DNA of 50,812 nt, from positions 28,324-79,135 of the forward strand of contig NZ_MCZK01000139.1 in NCBI RefSeq assembly GCF_002875945.1. The letters run 5' to 3'. Shown one piece after another: positions 9,930 to 18,925 of the stretch (position 1 is its first letter; every line of letters starts with the position of its first letter). Below the pieces are notes generated by a model. It was not told where the DNA came from, searched no databases, and worked only from the letters and a program-made list of their open reading frames with translations. The DNA comes from Vibrio lentus. GTDB taxonomy: Bacteria > Pseudomonadota > Gammaproteobacteria > Enterobacterales > Vibrionaceae. The translations under genes and the position numbers were made by a program.

Positions 9930-12746
9930 CTAGTTCTTAAGTAGGGTCAAAGCGTCGTCTACTAACGCTTTTTGTTGTTTCAAGTGTACCGACATATAGC
10001 CAACAGCTGGTGACGCTGATGCAGGACGACCTGCGTATTGAATATCAGCACCCACTGGGATAGCAGCTCGGAAATTATGTTGGCTACTGTACCAAGCACC
10101 TTGGTTTTGTGGCTCTTCTTGACACCAAACGTAATCGACTACATTTGTGTATTGAGCGATTGCAGCTCTCACGTCCTCGTAAGGGAACGGGTAAAGTTGC
10201 TCAATACGTACAATAGCGACATCGTCTTGCTCGTTCTTACGTCTTTGGTCAAGAAGGTCAAAGTAAACCTTACCTGAACAGAACACGACGCGTTTTACGT
10301 TCTCAGGAGCCAGATCATCAATTTCTGCGATAGCTGGTTGGAACGTACCGTCTGCAAGATCTTCAAGAGAAGACGTACACAGAGGGTGACGAAGCAATGA
10401 CTTAGGTGACATTACAATCAATGGACGACGCATTGGTCTAACGACCTGACGACGAATCATGTGGTAAACCTGAGCTGGCGTTGAAGGAACAACAACCTGC
10501 ATGTTTTGTTCAGCACATAACTGAAGGTAACGTTCAAGACGAGCAGAAGAGTGCTCAGGGCCTTGACCTTCATAACCGTGAGGAAGCAGCATGGTTAGGC
10601 CACATAGACGTGCCCACTTTTGCTCACCTGACGAGATAAATTGGTCAATAACAACTTGCGCACCATTTGCGAAGTCACCAAATTGTGCTTCCCAAAGGGT
10701 TAGACCGCTTGGCTCTGCTGTTGCATAGCCGTACTCAAATGCCAACACAGCTTCTTCTGACAATACCGAGTCAAACACTTGGAATGGCCCTTGTTTGTCA
10801 TGAATGTTCGCCAGAGGAACATACGTGCTTGCGTCAGTTTGGTTATGAAGTACTGAGTGACGGTGGAAGAACGTACCACGACCTGAATCTTGGCCAGAAA
10901 TACGAATACGCTTTCCGTCATCAACAAGCGTTGCATACGCCAGTGTTTCCGCCATACCCCAATCGACTTGTTTCTCACCATTAATCATGGCAGTACGATC
11001 GTTGTACAGTTTATTTACACGGCTTTGAAGCTTGTGACTATCAGGGTACTGACAAATTTTTGAACCCAGCTCTTTCAGACGCTCGATATCAATTTTGTTG
11101 TCCCATTCGATGTTCCAGTCATGACCTAGGTATGGAGACCAGTCAACAGAGTGCATGGCCATTGGGCGCCACTCTTTAACTACAACTTCACCGTGATCAA
11201 GAGCATCGCGGTATTCGTTAACGAGTTGAGTTGCCGTATCAATACCAAATTCTCCGCGCTCCATCAGCACATCAGCGTATAGCTTACGTGGTGTTGGGTG
11301 CTTCTTGATTTTTTGGTACATCAAAGGTTGAGTTGCATTCGGCTCATCGGCTTCGTTGTGACCGTGGCGACGGTAACAAACCAAGTCAATAACAACATCA
11401 CGTTTAAATGTATTACGGTAATCCAGCGCTAGACGAGCAACAAAAGCAACCGCTTCTGGATCATCTGCATTTACGTGGAAAATCGGAGCCTGAACCATCT
11501 TAGCGATGTCAGTACAGTACATTGTAGAACGAGTATCGCGAGGGTTAGAGGTTGTGAAACCAACTTGGTTATTCACAACGATACGAACCGTACCACCCAC
11601 ACAAAAACCACGAGCAAGTGACATGTTAAATGTCTCTTGTACAACCCCTTGGCCTGCAATTGCAGAATCGCCATGGATAGTGATTGGTAGTACTCGGCTG
11701 CCATCATTATCGTCTAAGCGATCTTGACGTGCGCGAACCGAACCAATAACTACTGGGTTTACGATTTCTAAGTGTGACGGGTTAAATGCTAATACTAAGT
11801 GAACATTCCCACGTGGCGTAGCGAAGTCAGCAGAGAAACCTTGGTGGTATTTCACATCACCGGTTCCCCATGTGTCGTCGTGCTTATCCGCAAATTCGTC
11901 AAATAGGTCTTGTGGCTTTTTACCAAGCACGTTGACCAACATATTTAGACGACCACGGTGAGCCATACCAACAACAACTTCACGCATGCCTTGACCACCA
12001 GCGTGACGAATAATTTCCTTCGTCATTGGGATCAACGCATCACCACCTTCCAATGAGAAGCGTTTTGCGCCAGGGAATTTAGCACCAAGATAGCGCTCAA
12101 GACCTTCAGCAGCAGTTAGCTCTTCTAGGAAAGCTTGCTTTTCTTCTTTATCGAAAGAGGGTTGACCAGAAACAGACTCTAAACGTTGTTGAATCCAACG
12201 CTTTTGCTCTGTGTTAGTCATGTGCATGTATTCAGCACCAATCGAACCACAATAAGTTTGCTTTAAAGATTTGTACAAATCTCTAAGCACCATCGTCTCT
12301 TGGCCAATAGCGTAAGAGCCGACGTTAAATGTCTCATTGAGGTCATCTTCGGTAAGAGTGTGGAAAGAAGGATCCAGTTCAGCGACTGTATCTCTTTTCC
12401 ATAAACCTAGGGGGTCTAGGTTTGCTGCTTGATGCCCTCGGAATCGATAAGCATTAATCAGTTGCAGAACCTTTACTTGTTTCGCATCGACATCAGGATC
12501 ACTAACTTGGACACTGTAATGCTTTGTTTCTTGAGCGAGTCGACGGAAGTATTCACGAACGCGAGAGTGTGGTTGTTCCACCGCTTCTGAAGCTTGCACA
12601 GGCAATTCTTCAAATACGCTTCTCCATTCGTCACTTACCGAGTCGGGGTCACTTAGATACAGTTCGTAGAGTTCTTCTACGTACGTTGCATTGGCGCCAG
12701 CCAAGTGTGAAGACTCGAGCCATGCCTTCATCACGCCGTTGTGCAT
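9930..12746 (-). CDS. sucA: 2-oxoglutarate dehydrogenase E1 component
   Basis: Thiamine-diphosphate-dependent decarboxylase that feeds the succinyl group to SucB. The 938-residue protein has the thiamine-diphosphate motif region GDSAIAGQGVVQETFNMS (about 366-383) and the substrate-site histidines in MAHRGRLNML and NPSHLEIV. The start MHNGVMKAW aligns with the E. coli N-terminus MQNSALKAW, and AAGGGA lies just upstream of this ATG, so the first ATG is preferred over the second at codon 6. Confidence 0.97.
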   Translation of the reverse strand: MHNGVMKAWLESSHLAGANATYVEELYELYLSDPDSVSDEWRSVFEELPVQASEAVEQPHSRVREYFRRLAQETKHYSVQVSDPDVDAKQVKVLQLINAYRFRGHQAANLDPLGLWKRDTVAELDPSFHTLTEDDLNETFNVGSYAIGQETMVLRDLYKSLKQTYCGSIGAEYMHMTNTEQKRWIQQRLESVSGQPSFDKEEKQAFLEELTAAEGLERYLGAKFPGAKRFSLEGGDALIPMTKEIIRHAGGQGMREVVVGMAHRGRLNMLVNVLGKKPQDLFDEFADKHDDTWGTGDVKYHQGFSADFATPRGNVHLVLAFNPSHLEIVNPVVIGSVRARQDRLDDNDGSRVLPITIHGDSAIAGQGVVQETFNMSLARGFCVGGTVRIVVNNQVGFTTSNPRDTRSTMYCTDIAKMVQAPIFHVNADDPEAVAFVARLALDYRNTFKRDVVIDLVCYRRHGHNEADEPNATQPLMYQKIKKHPTPRKLYADVLMERGEFGIDTATQLVNEYRDALDHGEVVVKEWRPMAMHSVDWSPYLGHDWNIEWDNKIDIERLKELGSKICQYPDSHKLQSRVNKLYNDRTAMINGEKQVDWGMAETLAYATLVDDGKRIRISGQDSGRGTFFHRHSVLHNQTDASTYVPLANIHDKQGPFQVFDSVLSEEAVLAFEYGYATAEPSGLTLWEAQFGDFANGAQVVIDQFISSGEQKWARLCGLTMLLPHGYEGQGPEHSSARLERYLQLCAEQNMQVVVPSTPAQVYHMIRRQVVRPMRRPLIVMSPKSLLRHPLCTSSLEDLADGTFQPAIAEIDDLAPENVKRVVFCSGKVYFDLLDQRRKNEQDDVAIVRIEQLYPFPYEDVRAAIAQYTNVVDYVWCQEEPQNQGAWYSSQHNFRAAIPVGADIQYAGRPASASPAVGYMSVHLKQQKALVDDALTLLKN

Positions 12747-12800
12747 ATTTTCCCTTAACCAGTAGTTTTCACGTTTGCTGCGGTCTATGCCGAGCTATTA

Positions 12801-12830
12801 AAAGGCCGCCCCAAAACTTCTAGGGCGGCA
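12801..12830 (-). terminator. GC-rich hairpin between sdhB and sucA
   Basis: Perfect seven-base GC arms GCCGCCC (12805-12811) and GGGCGGC (12823-12829) with an 11-base loop, followed on the minus strand by CTTTTAA. It stands in the 97-base gap between sdhB and sucA. It could terminate part of the sdh transcripts or act as a processing hairpin; the short, interrupted T run argues for incomplete termination. Confidence 0.55.
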
Positions 12831-12843
12831 ATTTTTATATAAC

Positions 12844-13557
12844 TTAAACCGAACGATTCACGAGCATGGTCTTGATGTGACCAATCGCTTTCGTCGGATT
12901 TAATCCCTTAGGACAAACACTTACACAATTCATGATGCCATGGCAACGAAAAACGCTAAATGCATCATCAAGATCGGACAGACGTTCGTCTGTCGCCGTA
13001 TCTCGGCTATCTATTAGCCAACGGTATGCTGCAAGTAGGCCAGCTGGTCCGATGAATTTATCTGGATTCCACCAGAATGATGGGCATGAAGTCGTACAAC
13101 ATGCACACATAATACATTCATACAAACCATCTAAATGAGCACGCTCATCAGGGCTTTGTAGGTTTTCACGAGCCGGTGGCACATTGCCATCAGACACTAA
13201 GAACGGCTTAACTTTTTCGTAGTTATCGTAGAACTGAGTCATGTCTACGATTAAATCACGCACAACAGGCAAACCTGGAAGTGGGCGAATTACGATCTTA
13301 TCTTGGCCAGAAAGTGCAGACAGCGGCGTGATACACGCCAATCCGTTTTTACCATTCATGTTCAAACCATCAGAACCACATACACCTTCACGGCATGAAC
13401 GACGGAATGAAATCGTTGGATCTTGCTCTTTCAAAAGAATAAGCGCGTCCAAAAGCATCATGTCAGAGCCTTCTTCCACCTCTAGGGTGTACTCTTTCAT
13501 GTAAGGCTTCTGGTCCACATCGGGGTTGTAACGGTATAAAGAGAAATTCAGTTTCAT
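12844..13557 (-). CDS. sdhB: Succinate dehydrogenase iron-sulfur subunit
   Basis: Carries electrons from SdhA flavin to the membrane quinone site through three iron-sulfur clusters. The 2Fe-2S ligands are seen in SCREGVCGSDG, and the 4Fe-4S and 3Fe-4S ligands in CIMCACCTTSCPS and CHGIMNCVSVCPKGLNP. I use the second ATG (13557): a strong AAGGAG lies eight bases before it but only two bases before the ATG at 13563, and MKLNFSLYRYNPDVD matches the E. coli N-terminus. This gives 237 residues. The gene starts 12 bases after the sdhA stop. Confidence 0.95.
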   Translation of the reverse strand: MKLNFSLYRYNPDVDQKPYMKEYTLEVEEGSDMMLLDALILLKEQDPTISFRRSCREGVCGSDGLNMNGKNGLACITPLSALSGQDKIVIRPLPGLPVVRDLIVDMTQFYDNYEKVKPFLVSDGNVPPARENLQSPDERAHLDGLYECIMCACCTTSCPSFWWNPDKFIGPAGLLAAYRWLIDSRDTATDERLSDLDDAFSVFRCHGIMNCVSVCPKGLNPTKAIGHIKTMLVNRSV

Positions 13558-13569
13558 GGTCATATCTCC

Positions 13570-15336
13570 TTAGTACGTACGTGCTTTAGGCGGGAATGCT
13601 TCACGATGGATAGGTTCCATGTTCACGCCACGCTTAGTCATACTTTCTGATTCAGGGTTGTAAAGTGAGTGGCATAGCCATTGCTCATCATCACGATCTG
13701 GGAAGTCAAAACGAGCATGTGCTCCTCGACTCTCTGTACGGAAGTTTGCTGCAACCGCGGTTGCGAATGCCGTTTCCATCAAGTTTTCAAGCTCTAAACA
13801 CTCAATACGTTGCGTGTTGAACTCAGTCGACTTGTCTGAAAGGTGTGCGTTCTTAAGACGCTCACGAATCACTTTCAGCTCTTCTAAGCCGTCAGCCATC
13901 GCTTTACCTTCACGGAATACAGAGAAGTTGTTCTGCATACATTGCTGAAGATCTTTACGAATTACCGCAGGGTCTTCACCGTCAGTACTGTTTTCCCAAC
14001 GATTGTAGCGCTCTAGTGAACGTTCAATGTCGGCTTCAGTTGCAGGTTTTGCTTCAGCTTGTTTGTTCAAAGTCTCACCAAGGTGAAGACCTGTCGCACG
14101 ACCGAACACAACCAAATCAAGTAGCGAGTTGCCACCTAGACGGTTTGCGCCGTGTACTGATACTGAAGCGATTTCGCCACAAGCGAATAGACCTTGAATT
14201 TCAACGTCTGTACCGTCTTCAGTTTGTTTGATTGCTTGACCAGAAACCTGCGTTGGAACACCGCCCATCATGTAGTGACACGTTGGGATTACAGGAATTG
14301 GTTCTTTAACAGGATCAACGTGAGCGAAGGTACGAGAAAGCTCACATACACCCGGTAGACGAGATTCAAGCGTCTCTTTACCTAGGTGATCAAGTTTCAG
14401 CTTGATGTGTGGACCCCATGGACCATCACAACCACGACCTTCACGAATCTCAACCATCATCGAACGAGCTACAACATCACGACCTGCCAGATCTTTAGCA
14501 TTCGGAGCATAACGTTCCATGAAGCGCTCGCCGTCTTTATTGAGAAGGTAACCACCTTCACCACGACAACCTTCTGTAACCAAAACACCTGCGCCAGCGA
14601 TACCCGTTGGGTGGAACTGCCACATTTCGATGTCTTGCATTGGAACGCCAGCACGAATCGCCATGCCAACACCATCACCAGTGTTGATGTGAGCATTGGT
14701 TGTTGATGCGTAAATACGACCAGCACCACCAGTAGCAAGGATTGTTGCCTTCGCTTTGAAGTAGCAAACCTCACCCGTTTCCATACAAAGCGCGGTAGTA
14801 CCTAAAATTGCACCATCTTCGTTTTTAACAAGATCCAGTGCATACCACTCAGAGAAAACCGTCGTTTTGTGTTTAATGTTTTGTTGGTAAAGCGTGTGTA
14901 GCAGTGCGTGACCAGTACGGTCGGCTGCAGCTGCGGTACGAGCCGCTTGCTCACCACCAAAATTCTTAGATTGGCCACCAAACGGACGTTGGTAAATACT
15001 GCCGTTATCAAAGCGAGAAAATGGAAGACCCATTTTTTCTAATTCGATAACCGACTCAGGGCCATTTTTACACATGTACTCGATAGCATCTTGGTCGCCG
15101 ATGTAATCGGAACCTTTTACCGTATCGTACATGTGTTGTTCCCAGTGATCTTCATGCGCATTACCAAGAGCAACGGTGATACCACCTTGCGCAGATACAG
15201 TATGAGAACGAGTTGGGAAAACTTTAGAAAGCAACGCACAAGATAGGCCTTGCTCAGAAATTTGTAGCGCGGCGCGCATACCAGCACCACCAGCACCGAT
15301 TACTACAGCATCAAACTCACGAACAGGAATAGTCAC
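13570..15336 (-). CDS. sdhA: Succinate dehydrogenase flavoprotein subunit
   Basis: Catalytic subunit oxidising succinate to fumarate with covalent FAD. The 588-residue protein has the dinucleotide-binding motif [11 protein letters not shown] near residue 14, the flavinylated histidine in SHTVSAQGG (about 45), and the active-site segment HPTGIAGAG. The start is GTG, directly adjacent to the sdhD stop codon with no spacer. Its residues [14 protein letters not shown] match the E. coli start. Confidence 0.97.
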   Translation of the reverse strand: MTIPVREFDAVVIGAGGAGMRAALQISEQGLSCALLSKVFPTRSHTVSAQGGITVALGNAHEDHWEQHMYDTVKGSDYIGDQDAIEYMCKNGPESVIELEKMGLPFSRFDNGSIYQRPFGGQSKNFGGEQAARTAAAADRTGHALLHTLYQQNIKHKTTVFSEWYALDLVKNEDGAILGTTALCMETGEVCYFKAKATILATGGAGRIYASTTNAHINTGDGVGMAIRAGVPMQDIEMWQFHPTGIAGAGVLVTEGCRGEGGYLLNKDGERFMERYAPNAKDLAGRDVVARSMMVEIREGRGCDGPWGPHIKLKLDHLGKETLESRLPGVCELSRTFAHVDPVKEPIPVIPTCHYMMGGVPTQVSGQAIKQTEDGTDVEIQGLFACGEIASVSVHGANRLGGNSLLDLVVFGRATGLHLGETLNKQAEAKPATEADIERSLERYNRWENSTDGEDPAVIRKDLQQCMQNNFSVFREGKAMADGLEELKVIRERLKNAHLSDKSTEFNTQRIECLELENLMETAFATAVAANFRTESRGAHARFDFPDRDDEQWLCHSLYNPESESMTKRGVNMEPIHREAFPPKARTY

Positions 15337-15684
15337 TTACGCACCCCACAAAATAAACAGACCAGAGAAGAAATATCCTAGAAGAACCGCAACAACACCG
15401 ACTTGAAGACCAACGCGCAATTTTGCACATTTGATGTAGTCAGTTAGTACTTGCCACAAGCCGATCCACGCGTGAACCAAAATTGAAGTAAGCGCTAACA
15501 TGGTGAAGACTTTAGTGAAAGTACCACCAAAGAATTGCGTCCAAGATGCGTAAGAAATATCACCTGAGAAAGCACAGAAGCTCACTAGGTAGATAGTGTA
15601 AAGCGTCATAATGATGGCTGTTGCACGAATCAATAGATAATCATGCACACCATTACGACCAAAAGTAGAAACGTTGTTTACCAT
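15337..15684 (-). CDS. sdhD: Succinate dehydrogenase membrane anchor subunit D
   Basis: One of the two cytochrome b anchors of complex II in the inner membrane. The 115-residue protein has three predicted helices (about 18-38, 54-78, 90-112) and the heme-region histidine in ILVHAWIGLWQVLTDYIK, with the DY typical of the quinone site. It overlaps sdhC by seven bases and abuts sdhA directly. Confidence 0.95.
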   Translation of the reverse strand: MVNNVSTFGRNGVHDYLLIRATAIIMTLYTIYLVSFCAFSGDISYASWTQFFGGTFTKVFTMLALTSILVHAWIGLWQVLTDYIKCAKLRVGLQVGVVAVLLGYFFSGLFILWGA

Positions 15685-16070
15685 ACTAAGATCCCCGCTA
15701 GTAGAGACAATACCGCTGTTGCTGCGAATGCAACCTTTGCGCTCTTAGCGCCAGATTCCAGCTCTTCAAAGTGACCAAGGTCCATAAGAAGGTGACGAAT
15801 ACCACCAGCAATGTGGTAAGCCAAAGCGGTTAAAATGCCCCACAGAATAAACTTCACGAAGAAACCGTCGACAATGTCGCTAGCTTCCATAAAGCCTACA
15901 GGGGAAGAGAGGGAAATGGATAGTAACCAAAGCAGAATTCCGATCGCAACAAAAGTAATCACCCCAGACACACGGTGTAGGATGGAAGCTATTGCTGTGA
16001 TAGGAAAGTGGATGGTCTGTAAATCTAAATTAACAGGTCTTGTCTTTCTTTCTTTCACGGGCTCGCTCAC
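15678..16070 (-). CDS. sdhC: Succinate dehydrogenase cytochrome b556 subunit C
   Basis: Membrane anchor that ligates heme b with SdhD and forms the ubiquinone site. The 130-residue protein has three helices and the conserved RPVNLDLQTIHFPITAIASI region with SILHRVSG, where Ser and Arg line the quinone pocket; the heme histidine is in YHIAGGIRHL. A GTG start at 16070 is used; an ATG ten bases upstream is out of frame. It is the first gene of the sdhCDAB-sucABCD cluster. Confidence 0.93.
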   Translation of the reverse strand: MSEPVKERKTRPVNLDLQTIHFPITAIASILHRVSGVITFVAIGILLWLLSISLSSPVGFMEASDIVDGFFVKFILWGILTALAYHIAGGIRHLLMDLGHFEELESGAKSAKVAFAATAVLSLLAGILVW

Positions 16071-16150
16071 TCAGCTCCATTGAGCATGATGGTCATTAAA
16101 TAACCTTATGTATTGTTATGGACAAAATTTGATTGCAAACCTTCAAAATT

Positions 16151-16172
16151 TAACATTAACTTAACAAATAAC
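16151..16172 (-). promoter_or_regulatory. Candidate ArcA binding repeats upstream of sdhC
   Basis: TAACATTAACTTAAC (16151-16165), read on the minus strand as GTTAAGTTAATGTTA, matches 13 of 15 positions of the ArcA box GTTAATTAAATGTTA. A second TAACAAATAAC begins 11 bases later, the spacing known for ArcA direct repeats. Position 80-100 bases upstream of sdhC fits repression of sdh under low oxygen, as known in E. coli. Confidence 0.6.
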
Positions 16173-16405
16173 GTAAGTTGAGCCTTAGATAATTGTAAAA
16201 TAATTGTTAACCGCCAGGTTTCTGAAGACACCTCACATTTCTTCTTAGCCTTGCATTTATAAGGTTTTAACCAAACTTTTCAGCGCCACTATACGGCTGG
16301 CAACATTCTAATACAATTGATGCAACAAATAATGCTACACAGAACAGATTTTTAACGAATTTAATGTAAAAAACACTAACAAGTGCACACAAAGCTGCAG
16401 AAAAA

Positions 16406-16434
16406 TTGACTTTCTCACGTAAGACCAGTAAAAA
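16406..16434 (+). promoter_or_regulatory. Candidate sigma70 promoter of gltA
   Basis: TTGACT (16406-16411) and TAAAAA (16429-16434) are separated by 17 bases and lie about 50 bases upstream of the gltA start. The -35 is good, the -10 is poor, so this is a tentative call. Confidence 0.35.
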
Positions 16435-16484
16435 AATGGCACATAAACATCCTGGACGGATTAATAATAACAAAGGAGATTGTT

Positions 16485-17774
16485 ATGGCGGATAAGAAAG
16501 CTACCCTTCATATTGAAGGTCAAGCACCGATCGAATTGCCGATTACAGAAGGTGTACTTGGTACTCCAGTCATCGACGTTCGTACACTAGGTTCTAATGG
16601 TTTTTTCACTTTTGATCCTGGTTTTCTTGCCACTGCATCTTGTGAATCGCAAATAACTTATATTGACGGTGGAAAAGGTATCCTTCTACACCGTGGTTAT
16701 CCAATTGATCAACTGGCCAATAACGCTGATTACTTAGAAGTTTGTTACATTCTTTTATACGGCGAAGCTCCTTCTCGAGCTCAATACGAAGAGTTCAAGA
16801 CGACTGTCACGCGTCACACCATGGTTCATGAGCAAATTGCTAGTTTCTTCCACGGCTTCCGCCGTGATGCTCACCCAATGGCTGTTATGTGTGGTGTGGT
16901 AGGTGCGCTTGCTGCGTTCTATCATGATTCATTAGATGTTAATAACGACACACACCGTGAAATTGCGGCATACCGCCTAATTTCAAAAATGCCAACACTG
17001 GCTGCAATGTGTTACAAATATTCTATCGGTCAACCGTTTATCTACCCGCGCAATGACCTAGGCTACGCAGAAAACTTCCTACACATGATGTATGCAAACC
17101 CATGTGAAGAATATGAAGTAAACCCTGTTGTTGCTCGCGCAATGGACAAAATCTTTACGTTACATGCTGATCACGAACAGAACGCTTCAACGTCAACAGT
17201 TCGTTTAGCAGGTTCTTCGGGTGCAAACCCATTTGCTTGTATTGCAGCTGGTATCGCGTCTTTATGGGGCCCTGCTCACGGCGGTGCTAATGAAGCTTGC
17301 CTAATGATGCTTGAAGAGATCGGTAGCGTAGACAACATTGAAGAATACGTAGCAAAAGCAAAAGACAAAGATGACCCATTCCGCCTAATGGGCTTTGGTC
17401 ACCGTGTCTACAAGAACTACGATCCACGTGCAACGGTAATGCGTGAAGCGTGTCACGAAGTACTGAAAGAGCTGAACATTCAAGATCCACTACTTGACGT
17501 AGCAATGGAACTTGAGCGCATCGCTCTTTCTGATGAGTACTTTGTCTCGAAGAAACTATACCCGAACGTAGATTTCTACTCAGGTATCATTCTGAAAGCG
17601 ATCGGCATTCCTGTATCAATGTTCACAGTAATCTTCGCGATGTCTCGTACTATCGGTTGGATTGCACACTGGAACGAAATGCACAGCGATCCGACGAACC
17701 GTATCGGTCGTCCTCGTCAGTTGTACACTGGTGAAGAACAACGTGATTTCCAAGCTCTACACGAGCGCGAATAG
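16485..17774 (+). CDS. gltA: Citrate synthase
   Basis: Condenses oxaloacetate and acetyl-CoA to citrate, the entry step of the TCA cycle. The 429-residue length and the N-terminal beta domain indicate the hexameric, NADH-inhibited type II enzyme of Gram-negative bacteria. Active-site residues are visible: His in [10 protein letters not shown], His in [13 protein letters not shown] and Asp in NVDFYSGI. A clear AAAGGAG precedes the ATG by eight bases. It is divergent from sdhC and followed by a strong terminator. Confidence 0.97.
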   Translation: MADKKATLHIEGQAPIELPITEGVLGTPVIDVRTLGSNGFFTFDPGFLATASCESQITYIDGGKGILLHRGYPIDQLANNADYLEVCYILLYGEAPSRAQYEEFKTTVTRHTMVHEQIASFFHGFRRDAHPMAVMCGVVGALAAFYHDSLDVNNDTHREIAAYRLISKMPTLAAMCYKYSIGQPFIYPRNDLGYAENFLHMMYANPCEEYEVNPVVARAMDKIFTLHADHEQNASTSTVRLAGSSGANPFACIAAGIASLWGPAHGGANEACLMMLEEIGSVDNIEEYVAKAKDKDDPFRLMGFGHRVYKNYDPRATVMREACHEVLKELNIQDPLLDVAMELERIALSDEYFVSKKLYPNVDFYSGIILKAIGIPVSMFTVIFAMSRTIGWIAHWNEMHSDPTNRIGRPRQLYTGEEQRDFQALHERE

Positions 17775-17807
17775 TAAGGTTTCGACTTTTCTAATCGATT
17801 GAAATCA

Positions 17808-17842
17808 AAAAGGGTTGATGTATTAGCATCAACCCTTTTCTT
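17808..17842 (+). terminator. Terminator of gltA
   Basis: Perfect 13-base arms (17808-17820 and 17827-17839) around TATTAG, with a T-rich tail. It lies about 35 bases after the gltA stop codon. Confidence 0.85.
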
Positions 17843-17859
17843 TTATATGCTCTCGACTC

Positions 17860-17965
17860 CGTCATCCTCAAGAGTGAGTGACGAGCGAGTTGGGGATCTC
17901 ATTAATTGTATCGACAAGCTTTTAGAGATTCCCTACTCCTTCCTTCGTCAGTCTAGGGAATGACG
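17860..17965. repeat. Intergenic imperfect palindromic repeat element
   Basis: A 106-base imperfect palindrome bounded by CGTCATCC and GGAATGACG, with inner arms GGGGATCTC and GAGATTCCC. Its first 41 bases recur at 18050-18090 with eight differences. It resembles the short non-coding palindromic elements scattered between genes in Vibrio genomes; family name not assigned. No reading frame is present. It lies in the 338-base gltA-Nif3 gap. Confidence 0.7.
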
Positions 17966-18049
17966 AATTACATATGAACTCTCTAAGTAGAGTCCATTAG
18001 AGTTCTAATTAGCCCGCGCCTCATCAAAGGATACAAATTTATAGCTACT

Positions 18050-18090
18050 CGTCATCCTCAAGAGCGGGAAACGAGTGAATTAGGGAACTC
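18050..18090. repeat. Half copy of the palindromic repeat
   Basis: Forty-one bases starting CGTCATCCTCAAGAG match the left part of the element at 17860-17900 in direct orientation (33 of 41). The right half of the palindrome is missing, so this looks like a decayed or partial copy. It ends 22 bases before the stop codon of the Nif3-family gene. Confidence 0.65.
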
Positions 18091-18112
18091 TTATTCCCAT
18101 CTCGTCACTGGA

Positions 18113-18871
18113 TTACACTGGATTATCAATATCGATAAATTCTACGTCTAAACCGTGCTCTTTCGCTAACCACTCACCTAATGCCTTCACACCATAACGT
18201 TCTGTTGCGTGGTGACCTGCTGCAAAGTAATGAATATCTTGCTCACGCGCTGAGTACGTAGTGCGCTCTGAGATCTCACCAGAAATAAACGCATCAATAC
18301 CTTGAGAAGCCGCTAACTCAATATAGTCTTGACCACCACCGGTGCACCAACCAACAGTCGTAATCATTTTGTCTTGGTTTTCTGGAGCAATATGTAATGG
18401 CTTGCGATTCAGAGCTTGGCCAATCTTTTCTGCGAATTCTGAACCGGTCATTGCCGCTTTCAACTTGCCAAACATCGCAACTGATTGTGGGTGCCCTTCT
18501 AAACCGCCTTCAACTTCGATATCAAGCAACTCTGCAAGCTTAGCGTTGTTGCCTAGCTCAGGGTGAATATCAAGAGGTAAGTGATAACCCAAAAGGTTGA
18601 TGTCGTTTTTGATCAAGGTACGGATACGCTTGCCCTTCATGCCGCGAATCGCTTCTGATTCACCTTTCCAGAAGAAACCATGATGAACCAACAAAGCATC
18701 AACATTCAATTCTACCGCTCTGTCAATTAGCGCTTGGGAGGCCGTAACACCGGTAACGATGCGCGTTACTTCTGACACACCTTCAACCTGTAAACCATTC
18801 GGGCAGTAATCTTTAATCTGCTGTGGCTGCAGTTTTTCGTTAAGTAGCTTTTCTAATTGTAAGTTATTCAT
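18113..18871 (-). CDS. Nif3-like dinuclear metal center hexameric protein (YbgI family)
   Basis: A 252-residue member of the Nif3/YbgI family, toroidal hexamers with two metals per site. Metal-ligand signatures are seen: LLVHHGFFWKGE (about 61-72), GYHLPLDIHPE (about 96-106) and FAAGHHATERYGV near the C-terminus. The YbgI-type biochemical role is not settled; family members have been linked to GTP cyclohydrolase-like folds and DNA or peptide metabolism. It is divergent from the DUF1853 gene, and a 13-base palindrome (ATAACG-T-CGTTAT, 18896-18908) lies in the 54-base gap between them. Confidence 0.9.
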   Translation of the reverse strand: MNNLQLEKLLNEKLQPQQIKDYCPNGLQVEGVSEVTRIVTGVTASQALIDRAVELNVDALLVHHGFFWKGESEAIRGMKGKRIRTLIKNDINLLGYHLPLDIHPELGNNAKLAELLDIEVEGGLEGHPQSVAMFGKLKAAMTGSEFAEKIGQALNRKPLHIAPENQDKMITTVGWCTGGGQDYIELAASQGIDAFISGEISERTTYSAREQDIHYFAAGHHATERYGVKALGEWLAKEHGLDVEFIDIDNPV

Positions 18872-18925
18872 TTTTATTTCCAGCTTACCTTTATAATAAC
18901 GTCGTTATATCAATTTACGGGTAGA

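Larger units (their letters stand above)
16071..16484. promoter_or_regulatory. Divergent sdhC/gltA control region
   Basis: A 414-base AT-rich gap between the divergent sdhC and gltA genes. It holds ArcA-like direct repeats near sdhC and a plausible promoter near gltA, listed separately. A 68-codon minus-strand frame inside it has no recognisable protein character and was not called. The layout matches E. coli, where gltA and sdh share a control region. Confidence 0.8.

Noticed and set aside
9256..9933. Plus-strand 225-codon frame antisense to sucB
   Set aside because: Fully antisense to sucB with alanine and arginine bias; no domain seen.
16267..16473. 68-codon minus-strand frame in the sdhC-gltA gap
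   Set aside because: It is composed mostly of hydrophobic and cysteine-rich residues with no family match, overlaps the likely gltA promoter and has no ribosome site.
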